Made by a program: the position numbers and the translations under genes. From Muribaculaceae bacterium (GTDB lineage Bacteria > Pseudomonadota > Alphaproteobacteria > Rs-D84), in NCBI GenBank assembly GCA_023665245.1, contig JAMPEH010000036.1, positions 1-18,374 on the forward strand: DNA of 18,374 nucleotides. The letters are read 5' to 3'. This document shows, in pieces, positions 1 through 6,627 of this stretch. The notes beneath the pieces were generated by a model. It had not been told where the DNA came from and ran no database searches. It saw only the letters and a list, made by a program, of their open reading frames with translations. Numbering within the stretch: the stretch's first letter is position 1; each line of letters opens with the position of its first letter.

Positions 1-15
1 ACAATCTGCATGCAT

Positions 16-83
16 GCCCCCGTACCTCACCAGGATAGAGGGTCCGCCTCCTAAGAAAGAGGTCGATGTCCCACTTTTGGGCA
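16..83 (+). pseudogene. Degenerate tRNA-Arg-like sequence
   Basis: Read as a tRNA, this stretch has a GCCCCCG acceptor strand, TA at the 8-9 position, a paired D-arm (CCTC with GAGG) and the anticodon loop CTCCTAA (anticodon CCT) at 48-54. The anticodon stem does not pair (TCCGC against GAAAG), no TTCRANN T-loop is present, and the 3' acceptor strand (TTTTGGGC) pairs only partly with the 5' strand. It ends 35 nt before the intact tRNA-Arg with the same anticodon loop. It is most likely a decayed tRNA or one that lost its T-arm; a chance resemblance cannot be excluded. Confidence 0.35.
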
Positions 84-118
84 AAAAGCGGCACATGAAA
101 AGTTAATAAAAACAATAA

Positions 119-195
<77 letters not shown>

Positions 196-197
196 TG

Positions 198-224
198 AAA
201 AAGCCTTGGTTTTCAAGGCTTTTT
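198..224 (+). terminator. Rho-independent terminator after tRNA-Arg
   Basis: A perfect 11-bp inverted repeat, AAAAAGCCTTG / CAAGGCTTTTT, has a five-base loop and ends in a T tract. It lies three bases after the tRNA CCA end, so it should end the tRNA transcript. The A-rich left arm means it might also work on the other strand. Confidence 0.9.
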
Positions 225-241
225 CGTATTTCAGCCGTCTT

Positions 242-438
242 TCTTAGCTGTTTTTGCTAAGATAAATCGTCCCCCTGCTAAGAGATTTTCTTGCGATTTC
301 GACCTAAATCTCGGAGTCGGAAAGTCAAACTCCCACCTTTACCCTGCTAAGATTTCTTAGCAGGATTTTTTGATTTTTGCTAAGAAATTCTCGATTCTGC
401 TAAGACGACCAAAAGTTAATCTCTAAATCCTGCTAAGA
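242..438. repeat. Iteron-like array of TGCTAAGA
   Basis: Six exact direct copies of TGCTAAGA start at 255, 276, 345, 378, 398 and 431. An exact inverted copy lies at 355-362 and a 7-of-8 inverted copy at 242-248. Spacings between successive starts are 21, 69, 33, 20 and 33, several close to whole helical turns. The block fills most of the gene-free stretch 225-568. Such arrays usually bind a sequence-specific protein: a replication initiator (iterons), a partition protein (a parS-like centromere) or a repressor. parA-parB lie about 800 bp downstream, which makes a partition site plausible; this is inference. Confidence 0.75.
343..364. promoter_or_regulatory. 22-bp perfect palindrome inside the iteron array
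   Basis: Two facing TGCTAAGA copies form CCTGCTAAGA-TT-TCTTAGCAGG, a perfect inverted repeat with 10-bp arms, followed by ATTTTTT. It could be a high-affinity dimer site for whatever binds the array. As RNA, the two-base centre would have to open for a hairpin to form, but it could then act as a terminator because of the T run that follows. Confidence 0.55.
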
Positions 439-518
439 GTGTAAGGCGGGAATTATGCTGTTCTCCCGATACAGGTCGAACCACAAACCTTCCACTTGTT
501 TGGTGCCAGTTCGCAGAT

Positions 519-546
519 TTGATGTATATCTTCCTACTATTATAAT
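519..546 (+). promoter_or_regulatory. Sigma-A-type promoter for the 58-residue gene
   Basis: The -35 box TTGATG (519-524) and a perfect -10 box TATAAT (541-546) are separated by 16 bp and lie just upstream of the ribosome binding site and start at 569. The -10 box sits in the perfect 12-bp palindrome CTATTATAATAG (537-548), which could be an operator or simply AT-rich symmetry. Confidence 0.65.
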
Positions 547-568
547 AGGAATCAAGGAGGGCGACAAT

Positions 569-745
569 ATGGACACTTCTAAATTTTATGTTAATTTGGA
601 TTATACTGAACGAAATTTGCTTTTGGATAGTCTGAACGAACTACGAAACGAGCTTATTTCAAAAAGTAAGTTTACAGACGCCGTTGATGACCTGATTGAA
701 AAGGTCGTAAAGGCAAAACGAAGAAGATTCATCGTCAATATGTAG
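569..745 (+). CDS. Small conserved protein of unknown function, 58 residues
   Basis: The product is a small helical, charged protein containing ERNLLLDSLNELRNEL and ending in a basic KAKRRR segment. I recognise the general pattern (an 'ERN/ERS...LRNELI...TDAVDELL' type of small protein) from gut Firmicutes mobile elements but know no function for it. The ATG at 569 is chosen because AAGGAGG lies just upstream at 554-560; the open frame extends back to 455, but that part has no ribosome binding site, looks non-coding and includes the promoter. A strong terminator at 759 makes this a single-gene transcript. It has no membrane segment or cysteines. It may be a small DNA- or protein-binding regulator, but nothing proves that. 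Confidence 0.75.
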   Translation: MDTSKFYVNLDYTERNLLLDSLNELRNELISKSKFTDAVDDLIEKVVKAKRRRFIVNM

Positions 746-758
746 GTATTCCCCACTC

Positions 759-799
759 AAAATCCTGTTCCAGTGATGGAGCAGGATTTTTTATTTTTT
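759..799 (+). terminator. Strong rho-independent terminator
   Basis: A 13-bp stem (759-771 with 778-790, one T-G pair) with loop AGTGAT is followed by TTTTTT and a second T run. It ends the 58-residue gene's transcript and separates it from the structured leader downstream. Confidence 0.9.
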
Positions 800-875
800 C
801 AACATACCTGAAAAATACCCATCCCCAGTCGGAACAAGTGAGAGGGTTCTTCTCACCTGTATGGAAACCCTTTCA

Positions 876-890
876 AGTTCCTTGAAAACT
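876..890 (+). promoter_or_regulatory. boxA-like antitermination motif
   Basis: AGTTCCTTGAAAACT matches the Gram-positive rRNA boxA consensus TGTTCTTTGAAAACT at 13 of 15 positions. It follows a hairpin region and precedes the long structured stretch. boxA recruits NusB/NusE antitermination factors and is used outside rRNA operons for long untranslated transcripts. No rRNA is present, so here it would protect the leader or the parAB operon from Rho; this is inference. Confidence 0.5.
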
Positions 891-1210
891 GAATACCAAA
901 CACTGAGGACATTTAGTTCTGACAATAGCCCGAGGGTAGGTACGCCACGATCTCTATTTGGGAGCGAGAACCCCTGACCCAAAATTCGACTTGTGACCGA
1001 AGCGGCGATGACAGTCGGAATGATAATGATACTTCCCTACGGGGCTGGCGGAGAACCCGGCAGAGGTGAAATTCCTATGATGTGGCGACACACGCCGCAA
1101 CCTTAGTGTTTCCCATAGGCTACCGAGCCATGCAGGGGCGTCGAGGACAAATACTGCATTTCCTTTCCAACCGCAATCGGTAATGCTTTCAGCACTTTGC
1201 GGGCGGAGTA

Positions 1211-1232
1211 CATAGCTGAGAAAACAGCTATG
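1211..1232 (+). promoter_or_regulatory. Hairpin just upstream of the parA ribosome binding site
   Basis: A perfect 8-bp stem, CATAGCTG/CAGCTATG, with loop AGAAAA ends a few bases before the AAAGGAGG of parA. No T run follows, so it is not a terminator. It could stabilise or process the mRNA, or adjust ribosome access. Confidence 0.6.
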
Positions 1233-1257
1233 AATCTAAGGAAAGGAGGTAGCCAAG

Positions 1258-2082
1258 ATGAGCAACTGCAAGACAATCGCCATTTGCAACCAAAAAGGCG
1301 GCGTTGGTAAAACGACTACTACTGTCAATTTGGGTATAGGACTTGCCATGCAGAGCAAAAAGGTGCTTCTGGTAGATGCAGACCCACAGGGCGATCTTAC
1401 CACCTGCCTTGGCTGGCAGGACACTGACTCGCTCCCTGTGACACTTGCGACCAAGCTGTCGGAAGTAATGCGGGACGACCTAAAAGACCCCATGAACGGT
1501 ATCCTGCACCACCAGGAGGGCGTAGACCTTGTTCCGGCAAACCTTGACCTCTCTGCTCTGGAAATGAGCCTTGTGACGGTTATGAGCCGTGAGACCACAT
1601 TGAAGTCCTATTTGGAGCAGGTCAAAGACAACTACGACTATGTTCTAATCGACTGTATGCCTTCGCTCGGCATGATAACGCTCAATGCCCTTGCTGCGGC
1701 GGACAGCGTGATTATTCCTGTTCAAGCGCAGTATCTACCAGCTAAAGGTATGACCCAGCTTTTGCAGACTGTCTCTAAGGTCAAGAAGCATATCAATCCC
1801 GACCTGAAGATAGACGGTATCCTGCTGACGCTGGTGGACGGTCGAACCAATCTCGCCAGAAGCACTGTGGATGCGCTCAGAGTGAACTTCGGAAGCGTGA
1901 TGAGGATTTACAAGTCCTCTATTCCCATTGGCGTAAAAGCCGCCGAGGTCAGTTCCAAGGGCAAGAGCATTTATGCCTATGAGCCGAGCAGTTCTGTCTC
2001 CAAGGCTTATACCGACTTCACGAGGGAGGTGTTAGCCAGTGGCAGGACGAAAGAGCGACTTCACGCTGCCTACGCTCGATGA
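1258..2082 (+). CDS. parA: ParA-family partition ATPase (Soj/MinD-like)
   Basis: This is a cytoplasmic Walker-type ATPase that, with ParB, segregates plasmids or keeps low-copy elements. The deviant Walker A motif KGGVGKTT is at residues 13-20, with the signature lysine K13. The A'-type motif VDADPQG starts near residue 39, and the Walker B strand VLIDCMPS has its aspartate near residue 132. The product has 274 residues, usual for short ParA/Soj proteins, and carries no N-terminal DNA-binding domain, so autoregulation would need another protein. ATG 1258 is preceded by a strong AAAGGAGG. It overlaps parB by 44 nt in another frame, so the two are translationally linked. The long structured leader upstream may control both. 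Confidence 0.95.
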   Translation: MSNCKTIAICNQKGGVGKTTTTVNLGIGLAMQSKKVLLVDADPQGDLTTCLGWQDTDSLPVTLATKLSEVMRDDLKDPMNGILHHQEGVDLVPANLDLSALEMSLVTVMSRETTLKSYLEQVKDNYDYVLIDCMPSLGMITLNALAAADSVIIPVQAQYLPAKGMTQLLQTVSKVKKHINPDLKIDGILLTLVDGRTNLARSTVDALRVNFGSVMRIYKSSIPIGVKAAEVSSKGKSIYAYEPSSSVSKAYTDFTREVLASGRTKERLHAAYAR

Positions 2083-2986
2083 ACTGTTCTCTTCTGAGGA
2101 AGAGAGACAGGAGCAGAAGCTGGCGAAAATCCGAGACATTCCCCTTGAGCTGATTGATGATTTCCCCGACCACCCCTTTAAGGTGCGTGATGACGAGGAC
2201 ATGACACAGCTTGTGGAGAGTATCAAGGATCGAGGGGTCATTACCCCTGCTACGGTGCGCCCCAAGGAAGATGGACGGTATGAGCTTGTCTCAGGACACC
2301 GGCGAAAACGAGCCTGTGAGCTTGCCGATATGGAAACTTTGCGCTGTGAGGTCGTGGAGCTTACACGAGATGAAGCCACGATCCTGATGGTGGAGAGCAA
2401 CTTCCAGCGGTCTCAAATCCTGCCCAGCGAAAAAGCCTTTGCCTATAAGATGCGGCTGGAGGCTGTGAACAGACAAGCAGGCAGACCGAAGAAAGAAAAT
2501 CTGACACCAGTGGTGTCAGATTTCCCGAAAATCCGTAGCAATGAGCAGCTTGGAGAGCAGGTCGGTGAAAGTCGAGAGCAAATCCGCCGCTATGTACGCC
2601 TGACGAACCTTGTCCCTGAGCTTCTGGAGTATGTGGACGAGGGCAGAATCAAGATGCGCCCTGCGGTGGAGCTTTCCTATCTGGACGAGGATTGTCAGCG
2701 GGACATCGTGGAGGAAATCGACATGAGTGATGCCACACCGTCCCACGACCAGACCATCCGTATGCGGAAGTTCTATGAAGAGGGCAAGCTCACCACAGAG
2801 GCAATCCAAGCCATTATGAGCGAGGAAAAGCCCAATCAGAGGGAGAAGATCGTCCTTCGTGGGGACAGGGTGCGACAGCTCATTCCCAAGTCGGTTCCCC
2901 TGAACCAGACTGAGGAGTATGTTTGTAAAGCTCTGGAGCATTATGCGGCATACCAGCGCAAAAGGGCTGAGCGTGATGCCCGTTAG
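2039..2986 (+). CDS. parB: ParB/Spo0J-family partition protein
   Basis: This is the partition partner of ParA; ParB proteins bind a centromere site, load and spread with CTP, and stimulate ParA. The N-terminal ParB/Srx-like domain spans about residues 30-130, with the nucleotide-binding motif SGHRRKRA at 85-92 and an ENxQR-like motif, ESNFQR, near 119. A helix-turn-helix region follows at about 165-195 (NEQLGEQVGESREQIRRYV), then a C-terminal helical part. Its 315 residues are typical. The start is GTG at 2039, with GGGAGG about nine bases upstream, inside the end of parA. Its DNA site is not identified; the TGCTAAGA array at 242-438 is one candidate. No terminator directly follows. Confidence 0.92.
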   Translation: MAGRKSDFTLPTLDELFSSEEERQEQKLAKIRDIPLELIDDFPDHPFKVRDDEDMTQLVESIKDRGVITPATVRPKEDGRYELVSGHRRKRACELADMETLRCEVVELTRDEATILMVESNFQRSQILPSEKAFAYKMRLEAVNRQAGRPKKENLTPVVSDFPKIRSNEQLGEQVGESREQIRRYVRLTNLVPELLEYVDEGRIKMRPAVELSYLDEDCQRDIVEEIDMSDATPSHDQTIRMRKFYEEGKLTTEAIQAIMSEEKPNQREKIVLRGDRVRQLIPKSVPLNQTEEYVCKALEHYAAYQRKRAERDAR

Positions 2987-3127
2987 TCTTTCCCCCATCT
3001 CACACTCTTACCCCCTTTAACTACCAGACTTACCGAGAAGAAATAATAAATATCTCTCTAAGTCAATCTATCTCCCTGAGTATTTCTATCTCAGGCAATC
3101 GCATAATTCCCGAGCCAGCCAAAAGGC

Positions 3128-3136
3128 TGGTATGAT
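3128..3136 (+). promoter_or_regulatory. Possible extended -10 promoter element
   Basis: TGGTATGAT fits the extended -10 pattern TGnTATNAT. No convincing -35 box lies at the usual distance. If active, its transcript would begin near 3143 and cross the terminator hairpin at 3215 before reaching the surface protein gene. Confidence 0.3.
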
Positions 3137-3214
3137 GAAAGATTTGCCTTGCTTTCGCTATGCGTTTGTGAGGCTCTTTTTCGGAAAAGTGAAGAAACAC
3201 AGGGCAGAGTTTTA

Positions 3215-3241
3215 CCGCAGTTCACAGGACTGCGGTTTTTT
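3215..3241 (+). terminator. Terminator or attenuator upstream of the SLH gene
   Basis: CCGCAGT (3215-3221) pairs perfectly with ACTGCGG (3229-3235), followed by six T residues. It can end the parAB transcript. Only 38 bases separate it from the ATG of the surface gene, too little for a promoter plus leader, so it may act as a conditional attenuator. Confidence 0.85.
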
Positions 3242-3279
3242 CATGCCAAAAATCAATTCTTTTGGAGGATTACGACTAT

Positions 3280-6200
3280 ATGAACAAAAGCGTAAAGACC
3301 CACGGGAAGCGCATGACAGCCATGATGCTGGCGCTTGTGCTTGTCGTTTCCCTGTTCTCCACCACGGCATTTGCCGCTCAGGAGGACAACTACCACGACC
3401 CTGCCGAGCATTGGCTCACCGCCAGCAGCCGTACCAATGAGCTTGATGCCAATGCTGTCGTGACCCACGAGACCTTCCACTGTGCGGTTTGTCAGAAGCC
3501 CACTTCCTTTACCGCATGGAGAACTCCTGAGTACACCCGTGACGGTGTTACCGCTCTGAGCCGCAATGTTCTTTATTCGGACGGTACACTTGTGGGTGGT
3601 GAAGGTACAGGCCGCATTCTGGACGGCACTCCCGGCGTGGATGCCTATTATACCGGCTACCACTGGACAAAAGCCATGTGCGACACCTGCGGCACGATGA
3701 ACAGCAATGGCGGTCTCACGGGCTACAGCTTCAACAAGAATGTCTACAACCTGTATGACTGTGCCGCAGAGTTCATGGAGAAGCTGCCGGAGAATGTCAC
3801 CTATGACATGGCGGATAGCACCTACCACACCAAAACCGTCAAGGGCGGCGAATACTGCTGCTTCTGTTTCGGTACTCGCTACAAGGATACCAGCACTCTG
3901 GAGCGCCACACCATCAAAAAGACTGTTATCCCGCAGATCAGCAACGGGCGCTTTGCCATTGTGGAGAACTGCGAGAAGTGCAGCTATGAGAAAATCTCCT
4001 ATGTTGCCGCCAAGAGCGTGGTTGCCGACTACTACGGCGTGGTAGACGGACAGCCCCATACGCTGACGGTCTCTGACCTGTCCGATGCCGGCGTATCCAC
4101 TCAGATTCGCTACGGCAACTCTGCTGAGAGCTGCACCTTGGCCTCCGCTCCCAACTACACCACAGAGGGACAGTACACCGTGTACTATCAGGTGAGCTAC
4201 ACCTACGGCGGTGAGAGCATGACAGAAAACGGCGTTGCCTATGTCTGGCTTCGTAATGAAGCCTCCGATAAAGGCTGTGCTTGTGGCTGCGGCGACCCCG
4301 ACTGCGACTGTACCGGCAAGAACTGTGACGGTTCCTGCAACAAGGGCTGCGGTGGGGATAACGGCAGCGGCGGTCAGCATAACTTCACCCTGCTGGATAC
4401 CGTGAACCCCACCTGCAAGACCCTGGGCTATACCCGCTACCTTTGCGTAGGCTGTGGTGTCATTGAGAAGCGTGACTATGTGAACAACCTCGACCATGCG
4501 TGGCAGTCCATCGTGATCCGTGAAGCCAACTGCGAGGCTGGCGGCAAGGTTCTGAACATCTGCAAAAACTGCGGTGAGGTTCAGGAAAAGACCACGCTCA
4601 AGGGTGAGCATGAGTATTTCACATTTACCGTGGAAGCCACTTGCACCAATCCCGGCTACACCGTCAAGGAGTGTGAGATTTGCGGCGACCGCCATATCAA
4701 CGATATGACCTCCGCACTGCCCCACAACTATGAGGCTCATGTCATCCCCGCAACCTGCGATAACGGCGGCAAAACCGTCCATCTCTGCGAGGGCTGCGGC
4801 AGCTCTTTTGTGACGGACTACACCACCGCCCTGGGGCATAAGTTCGACAATGGTACCACTGTTACCACCCCGTCCTGCAATGGCGAAGGAGTGACCGAGT
4901 TCCGCTGTGAGCGCTGCGGCTATCACTATCTGGAGGGCAACAGCGCCACGGGACACACTCCTGACCATGAAGCCACCTGCACCGAGCCTTCCACCTGCAC
5001 TTCCTGCGGCGCTGTCCTGAAGCCTGCTATCGGGCATAAGGCAAGCGACTGGATCATCGACCAGCAGCCCACTACCGAAAAGGAAGGCGCACAGCACAAG
5101 GAGTGCGTGAACTGCGGGAAGGTGTTGGAGACCGGCAAGCTCGACAAAATCTATATGTCTGCCACCACGGATTCCCATGGTGAAGCCATTGTCGGCGGTT
5201 ATCTGGTTATCGTCACCGATACCGATACGAAGAACCCTGTTTCCAATGCCGCTGTTGTGCTGAATGAGAACGGCAGCATTGCCATTCGTCTGCCCAACAA
5301 CCGCCTGATCGACTATGCTGACCAGACCACGGTTCAGGTAAAGCTGGTGAAGGACGATTCCCCGGTCAGCAATCTGGTGATTGCCGTGACCGACAAGAAC
5401 AGCAACTACGCCGCCGGCGTGACCGATAAGGCTGGACAGATCACAGTCCCCGGCACTTCCGGCAAGACCAACGGCGACGGAAACGCCACCGTGGGCTATG
5501 AGGATGAGGATGGCAACCGTTTCACCATCACCGTTAAGGTGGAGGACTATGAGACTGGCAGACCTATTGAGGATGCCACCGTTACCATTGGCAAGACCGG
5601 CAACATCACAGTCGTCCTGCCTGACGGAACGGAAATGGACAAGGATAACCGTATCACCATCACGGTCACGGATAACCGCAAGAAGCCTCTGGAGGACGAG
5701 AATGTCATTGTTAAGGGCGACCTTGGGCAGAAAGCTGAGGGCAAGACTGACGAGGACGGAAAGCTGACGGTTCCCGCTGTTGTCCAGACTGAGCGCCATA
5801 CTGCGTATATCGTGGGCTTCCCCGATGGGACTTTCGGCCCTGAGAAGAACATGACACGCTCTGAGGCAGCGGCTATCTTTGCCCGTTTGCTTGCCGCCAA
5901 GAACGGCGAGGCGCTTCAGGAGTACGGCAGCTACAAGACCAAGTTTTCCGATGTTCCCGCCACTGCATGGTACGCCAGCAGCGTAAAGTATCTGACCTAC
6001 TATGGCGTTGTTTTTGGATGCGGCGATGACATCTTCGCCCCGGAGCGTCCTATTACCCGTGCGGAGTTCACCGTCATGGCGGTTCGCTTCTTCGATGTCT
6101 ACGGCGGTGGCGCTGAGGAGATCATGGAAAAGTACACTGAGTTCACCGATGTTTCCGATGGCTATTGGGCGGCTGAGTATATCAAGGATGCCGCTATCCA

Positions 6201-6450
6201 CGGCTGGGTGTTCGGCTATGGTGATGGAACCTTTGGCGCTGAGAAGTCCATTACCCGTGCCGAGGTTGTTTCCCTTGTAAACCGTCTGCTCGGCTGGGAG
6301 GCTGACAAGAACTTCGTGAACAAGAACCTGCGTAAGCTCAACACCTTCTCCGACATGACGGACAAGAAGCATTGGGCGTATTACGCCGTGATGGAAGCCG
6401 CTAACACGCACACCGCCACCTTTGATGACGATGAGAGCTGGAGCAAGTAA
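3280..6450 (+). CDS. Secreted cell-surface protein with zinc-ribbon-like repeats and three SLH domains
   Basis: The 1056-residue product is exported and probably attached to the cell wall. A signal peptide spans about residues 1-32 (hydrophobic core MLALVLVVSLFS, likely cut at AFA/AQ). Residues 45-330 contain CxxC pairs; 331-366 is a Gly/Cys-rich block with CACGCGDPDCDC. Residues about 366-620 hold seven repeats of roughly 40 residues with the pattern C-x4-G-x5-6-C-x2-C-G, suggestive of structural metal binding. Residues 625-835 look like beta-sandwich (Ig or carboxypeptidase-regulatory-like) repeats. Three SLH domains follow, starting near 841, 888 and 953 (FPDGTFGPEKNMTRSEAA, then GDDIFAPERPITRAEF and GDGTFGAEKSITRAE). 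SLH domains bind secondary cell wall polymers. ATG 3280 has GGAGG at 3265-3269. A role in adhesion or mating contact is a guess. Confidence 0.88.
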   Translation: MNKSVKTHGKRMTAMMLALVLVVSLFSTTAFAAQEDNYHDPAEHWLTASSRTNELDANAVVTHETFHCAVCQKPTSFTAWRTPEYTRDGVTALSRNVLYSDGTLVGGEGTGRILDGTPGVDAYYTGYHWTKAMCDTCGTMNSNGGLTGYSFNKNVYNLYDCAAEFMEKLPENVTYDMADSTYHTKTVKGGEYCCFCFGTRYKDTSTLERHTIKKTVIPQISNGRFAIVENCEKCSYEKISYVAAKSVVADYYGVVDGQPHTLTVSDLSDAGVSTQIRYGNSAESCTLASAPNYTTEGQYTVYYQVSYTYGGESMTENGVAYVWLRNEASDKGCACGCGDPDCDCTGKNCDGSCNKGCGGDNGSGGQHNFTLLDTVNPTCKTLGYTRYLCVGCGVIEKRDYVNNLDHAWQSIVIREANCEAGGKVLNICKNCGEVQEKTTLKGEHEYFTFTVEATCTNPGYTVKECEICGDRHINDMTSALPHNYEAHVIPATCDNGGKTVHLCEGCGSSFVTDYTTALGHKFDNGTTVTTPSCNGEGVTEFRCERCGYHYLEGNSATGHTPDHEATCTEPSTCTSCGAVLKPAIGHKASDWIIDQQPTTEKEGAQHKECVNCGKVLETGKLDKIYMSATTDSHGEAIVGGYLVIVTDTDTKNPVSNAAVVLNENGSIAIRLPNNRLIDYADQTTVQVKLVKDDSPVSNLVIAVTDKNSNYAAGVTDKAGQITVPGTSGKTNGDGNATVGYEDEDGNRFTITVKVEDYETGRPIEDATVTIGKTGNITVVLPDGTEMDKDNRITITVTDNRKKPLEDENVIVKGDLGQKAEGKTDEDGKLTVPAVVQTERHTAYIVGFPDGTFGPEKNMTRSEAAAIFARLLAAKNGEALQEYGSYKTKFSDVPATAWYASSVKYLTYYGVVFGCGDDIFAPERPITRAEFTVMAVRFFDVYGGGAEEIMEKYTEFTDVSDGYWAAEYIKDAAIHGWVFGYGDGTFGAEKSITRAEVVSLVNRLLGWEADKNFVNKNLRKLNTFSDMTDKKHWAYYAVMEAANTHTATFDDDESWSK

Positions 6451-6460
6451 GATTGTTCCG

Positions 6461-6525
6461 ACGACCTGCTTTTGCAGGTCGTTACATACGCCGCTGTTCT
6501 GGACGCAGGACTGTGGCGTATTTCT
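6461..6525 (+). terminator. Hairpin pair after the SLH gene
   Basis: A perfect 9-bp stem, ACGACCTGC-TTTT-GCAGGTCGT (6461-6482), is followed by ATACGCC/GGCGTAT (6486-6492, 6515-6521) with further inner pairing and then TTCTATAT. Neither has a strong T run. They probably stabilise or weakly terminate the SLH transcript. Confidence 0.45.
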
Positions 6526-6578
6526 ATATAACTCCCCGAAAAAGGACGGTGATTTTCATGTAGGACTGAAAAGGGCGC

Positions 6579-6610
6579 AAAAAAGCTCCGCCCATGACGA
6601 TGGACGGAGC
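6579..6610 (-). terminator. Rho-independent terminator of the minus-strand gene
   Basis: Read on the minus strand, an 11-bp stem (6610-6600 with 6595-6585, one wobble pair) with a four-base loop is followed by six T residues. It ends the transcript of the gene at 6628-7251. Confidence 0.9.
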
Positions 6611-6627
6611 CTCTATGCGCTCACTGT

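Larger units (their letters stand above)
831..1232 (+). ncRNA. Candidate structured leader or noncoding RNA upstream of parA
   Basis: The 465 bases between the terminator and parA have no supported gene but are rich in complementary arms. Examples are GGAAC/GTTCC (831-835, 877-881); GCTGG/CCGGC (1044-1048, 1057-1061); CCTATG/CATAGG (1074-1079, 1114-1119) enclosing GTGGCG/CGCCGC (1082-1087, 1093-1098); ATGCAG/CTGCAT (1130-1135, 1154-1159); CCGCAA/TTGCGG (1171-1176, 1197-1202) enclosing TGC/GCA; and CATAGCTG/CAGCTATG (1211-1218, 1225-1232). A boxA-like motif lies near the start. I do not recognise a named RNA family. It may be the 5' leader of the parAB transcript or a separate RNA. The folds are hand-drawn and not scored. 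Confidence 0.5.
2987..3279. other. Intergenic stretch with hairpins between parB and the surface protein gene
   Basis: No credible gene is seen; an open frame starting at 3132 lacks a ribosome binding site and runs into the next gene out of frame. The stretch contains CCTGAG/CTCAGG (3075-3080, 3090-3095), CCAGCC-AAAA-GGCTGG (3115-3130) without a T run, a possible extended -10 element at 3128-3136 and a clear terminator at 3215-3241. The first 100 bases are pyrimidine-rich. Confidence 0.6.

Noticed and set aside
48..54. Link between TGCTAAGA iterons and the tRNA anticodon-loop sequence TCCTAAG
   Set aside because: The resemblance is short, the tRNA sequence is fixed by its anticodon and loop, and no intermediate copies exist; probably coincidence.
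242..438. CRISPR array
   Set aside because: The repeated unit is only 8 bases, spacings vary, some copies are inverted, and no cas genes are present; an iteron-like array fits better.
455..568. Upstream extension of the 58-residue gene
   Set aside because: It has no ribosome binding site, overlaps the promoter, and its residues look non-coding; the ATG at 569 has AAGGAGG.
793..1257. Known riboswitch, group II intron or rRNA spacer
   Set aside because: The boxA-like motif resembles rRNA leaders, but no rRNA or tRNA flanks it. No GUGYG intron start, domain V or reverse transcriptase is seen, and no familiar riboswitch core could be matched by eye.
3132..3440. Possible small plus-strand gene before the SLH gene
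   Set aside because: No ribosome binding site, it crosses the terminator and runs out of frame through the SLH signal peptide.
3253..6411. 1052-codon open frame on the minus strand across nearly the whole SLH gene
   Set aside because: It mirrors a gene whose codon bias avoids stops on the antisense strand. The translation is Val/Gly/Ala/Ile-rich without signal, domains or a ribosome binding site, while the plus strand has clear SLH domains and a signal peptide.
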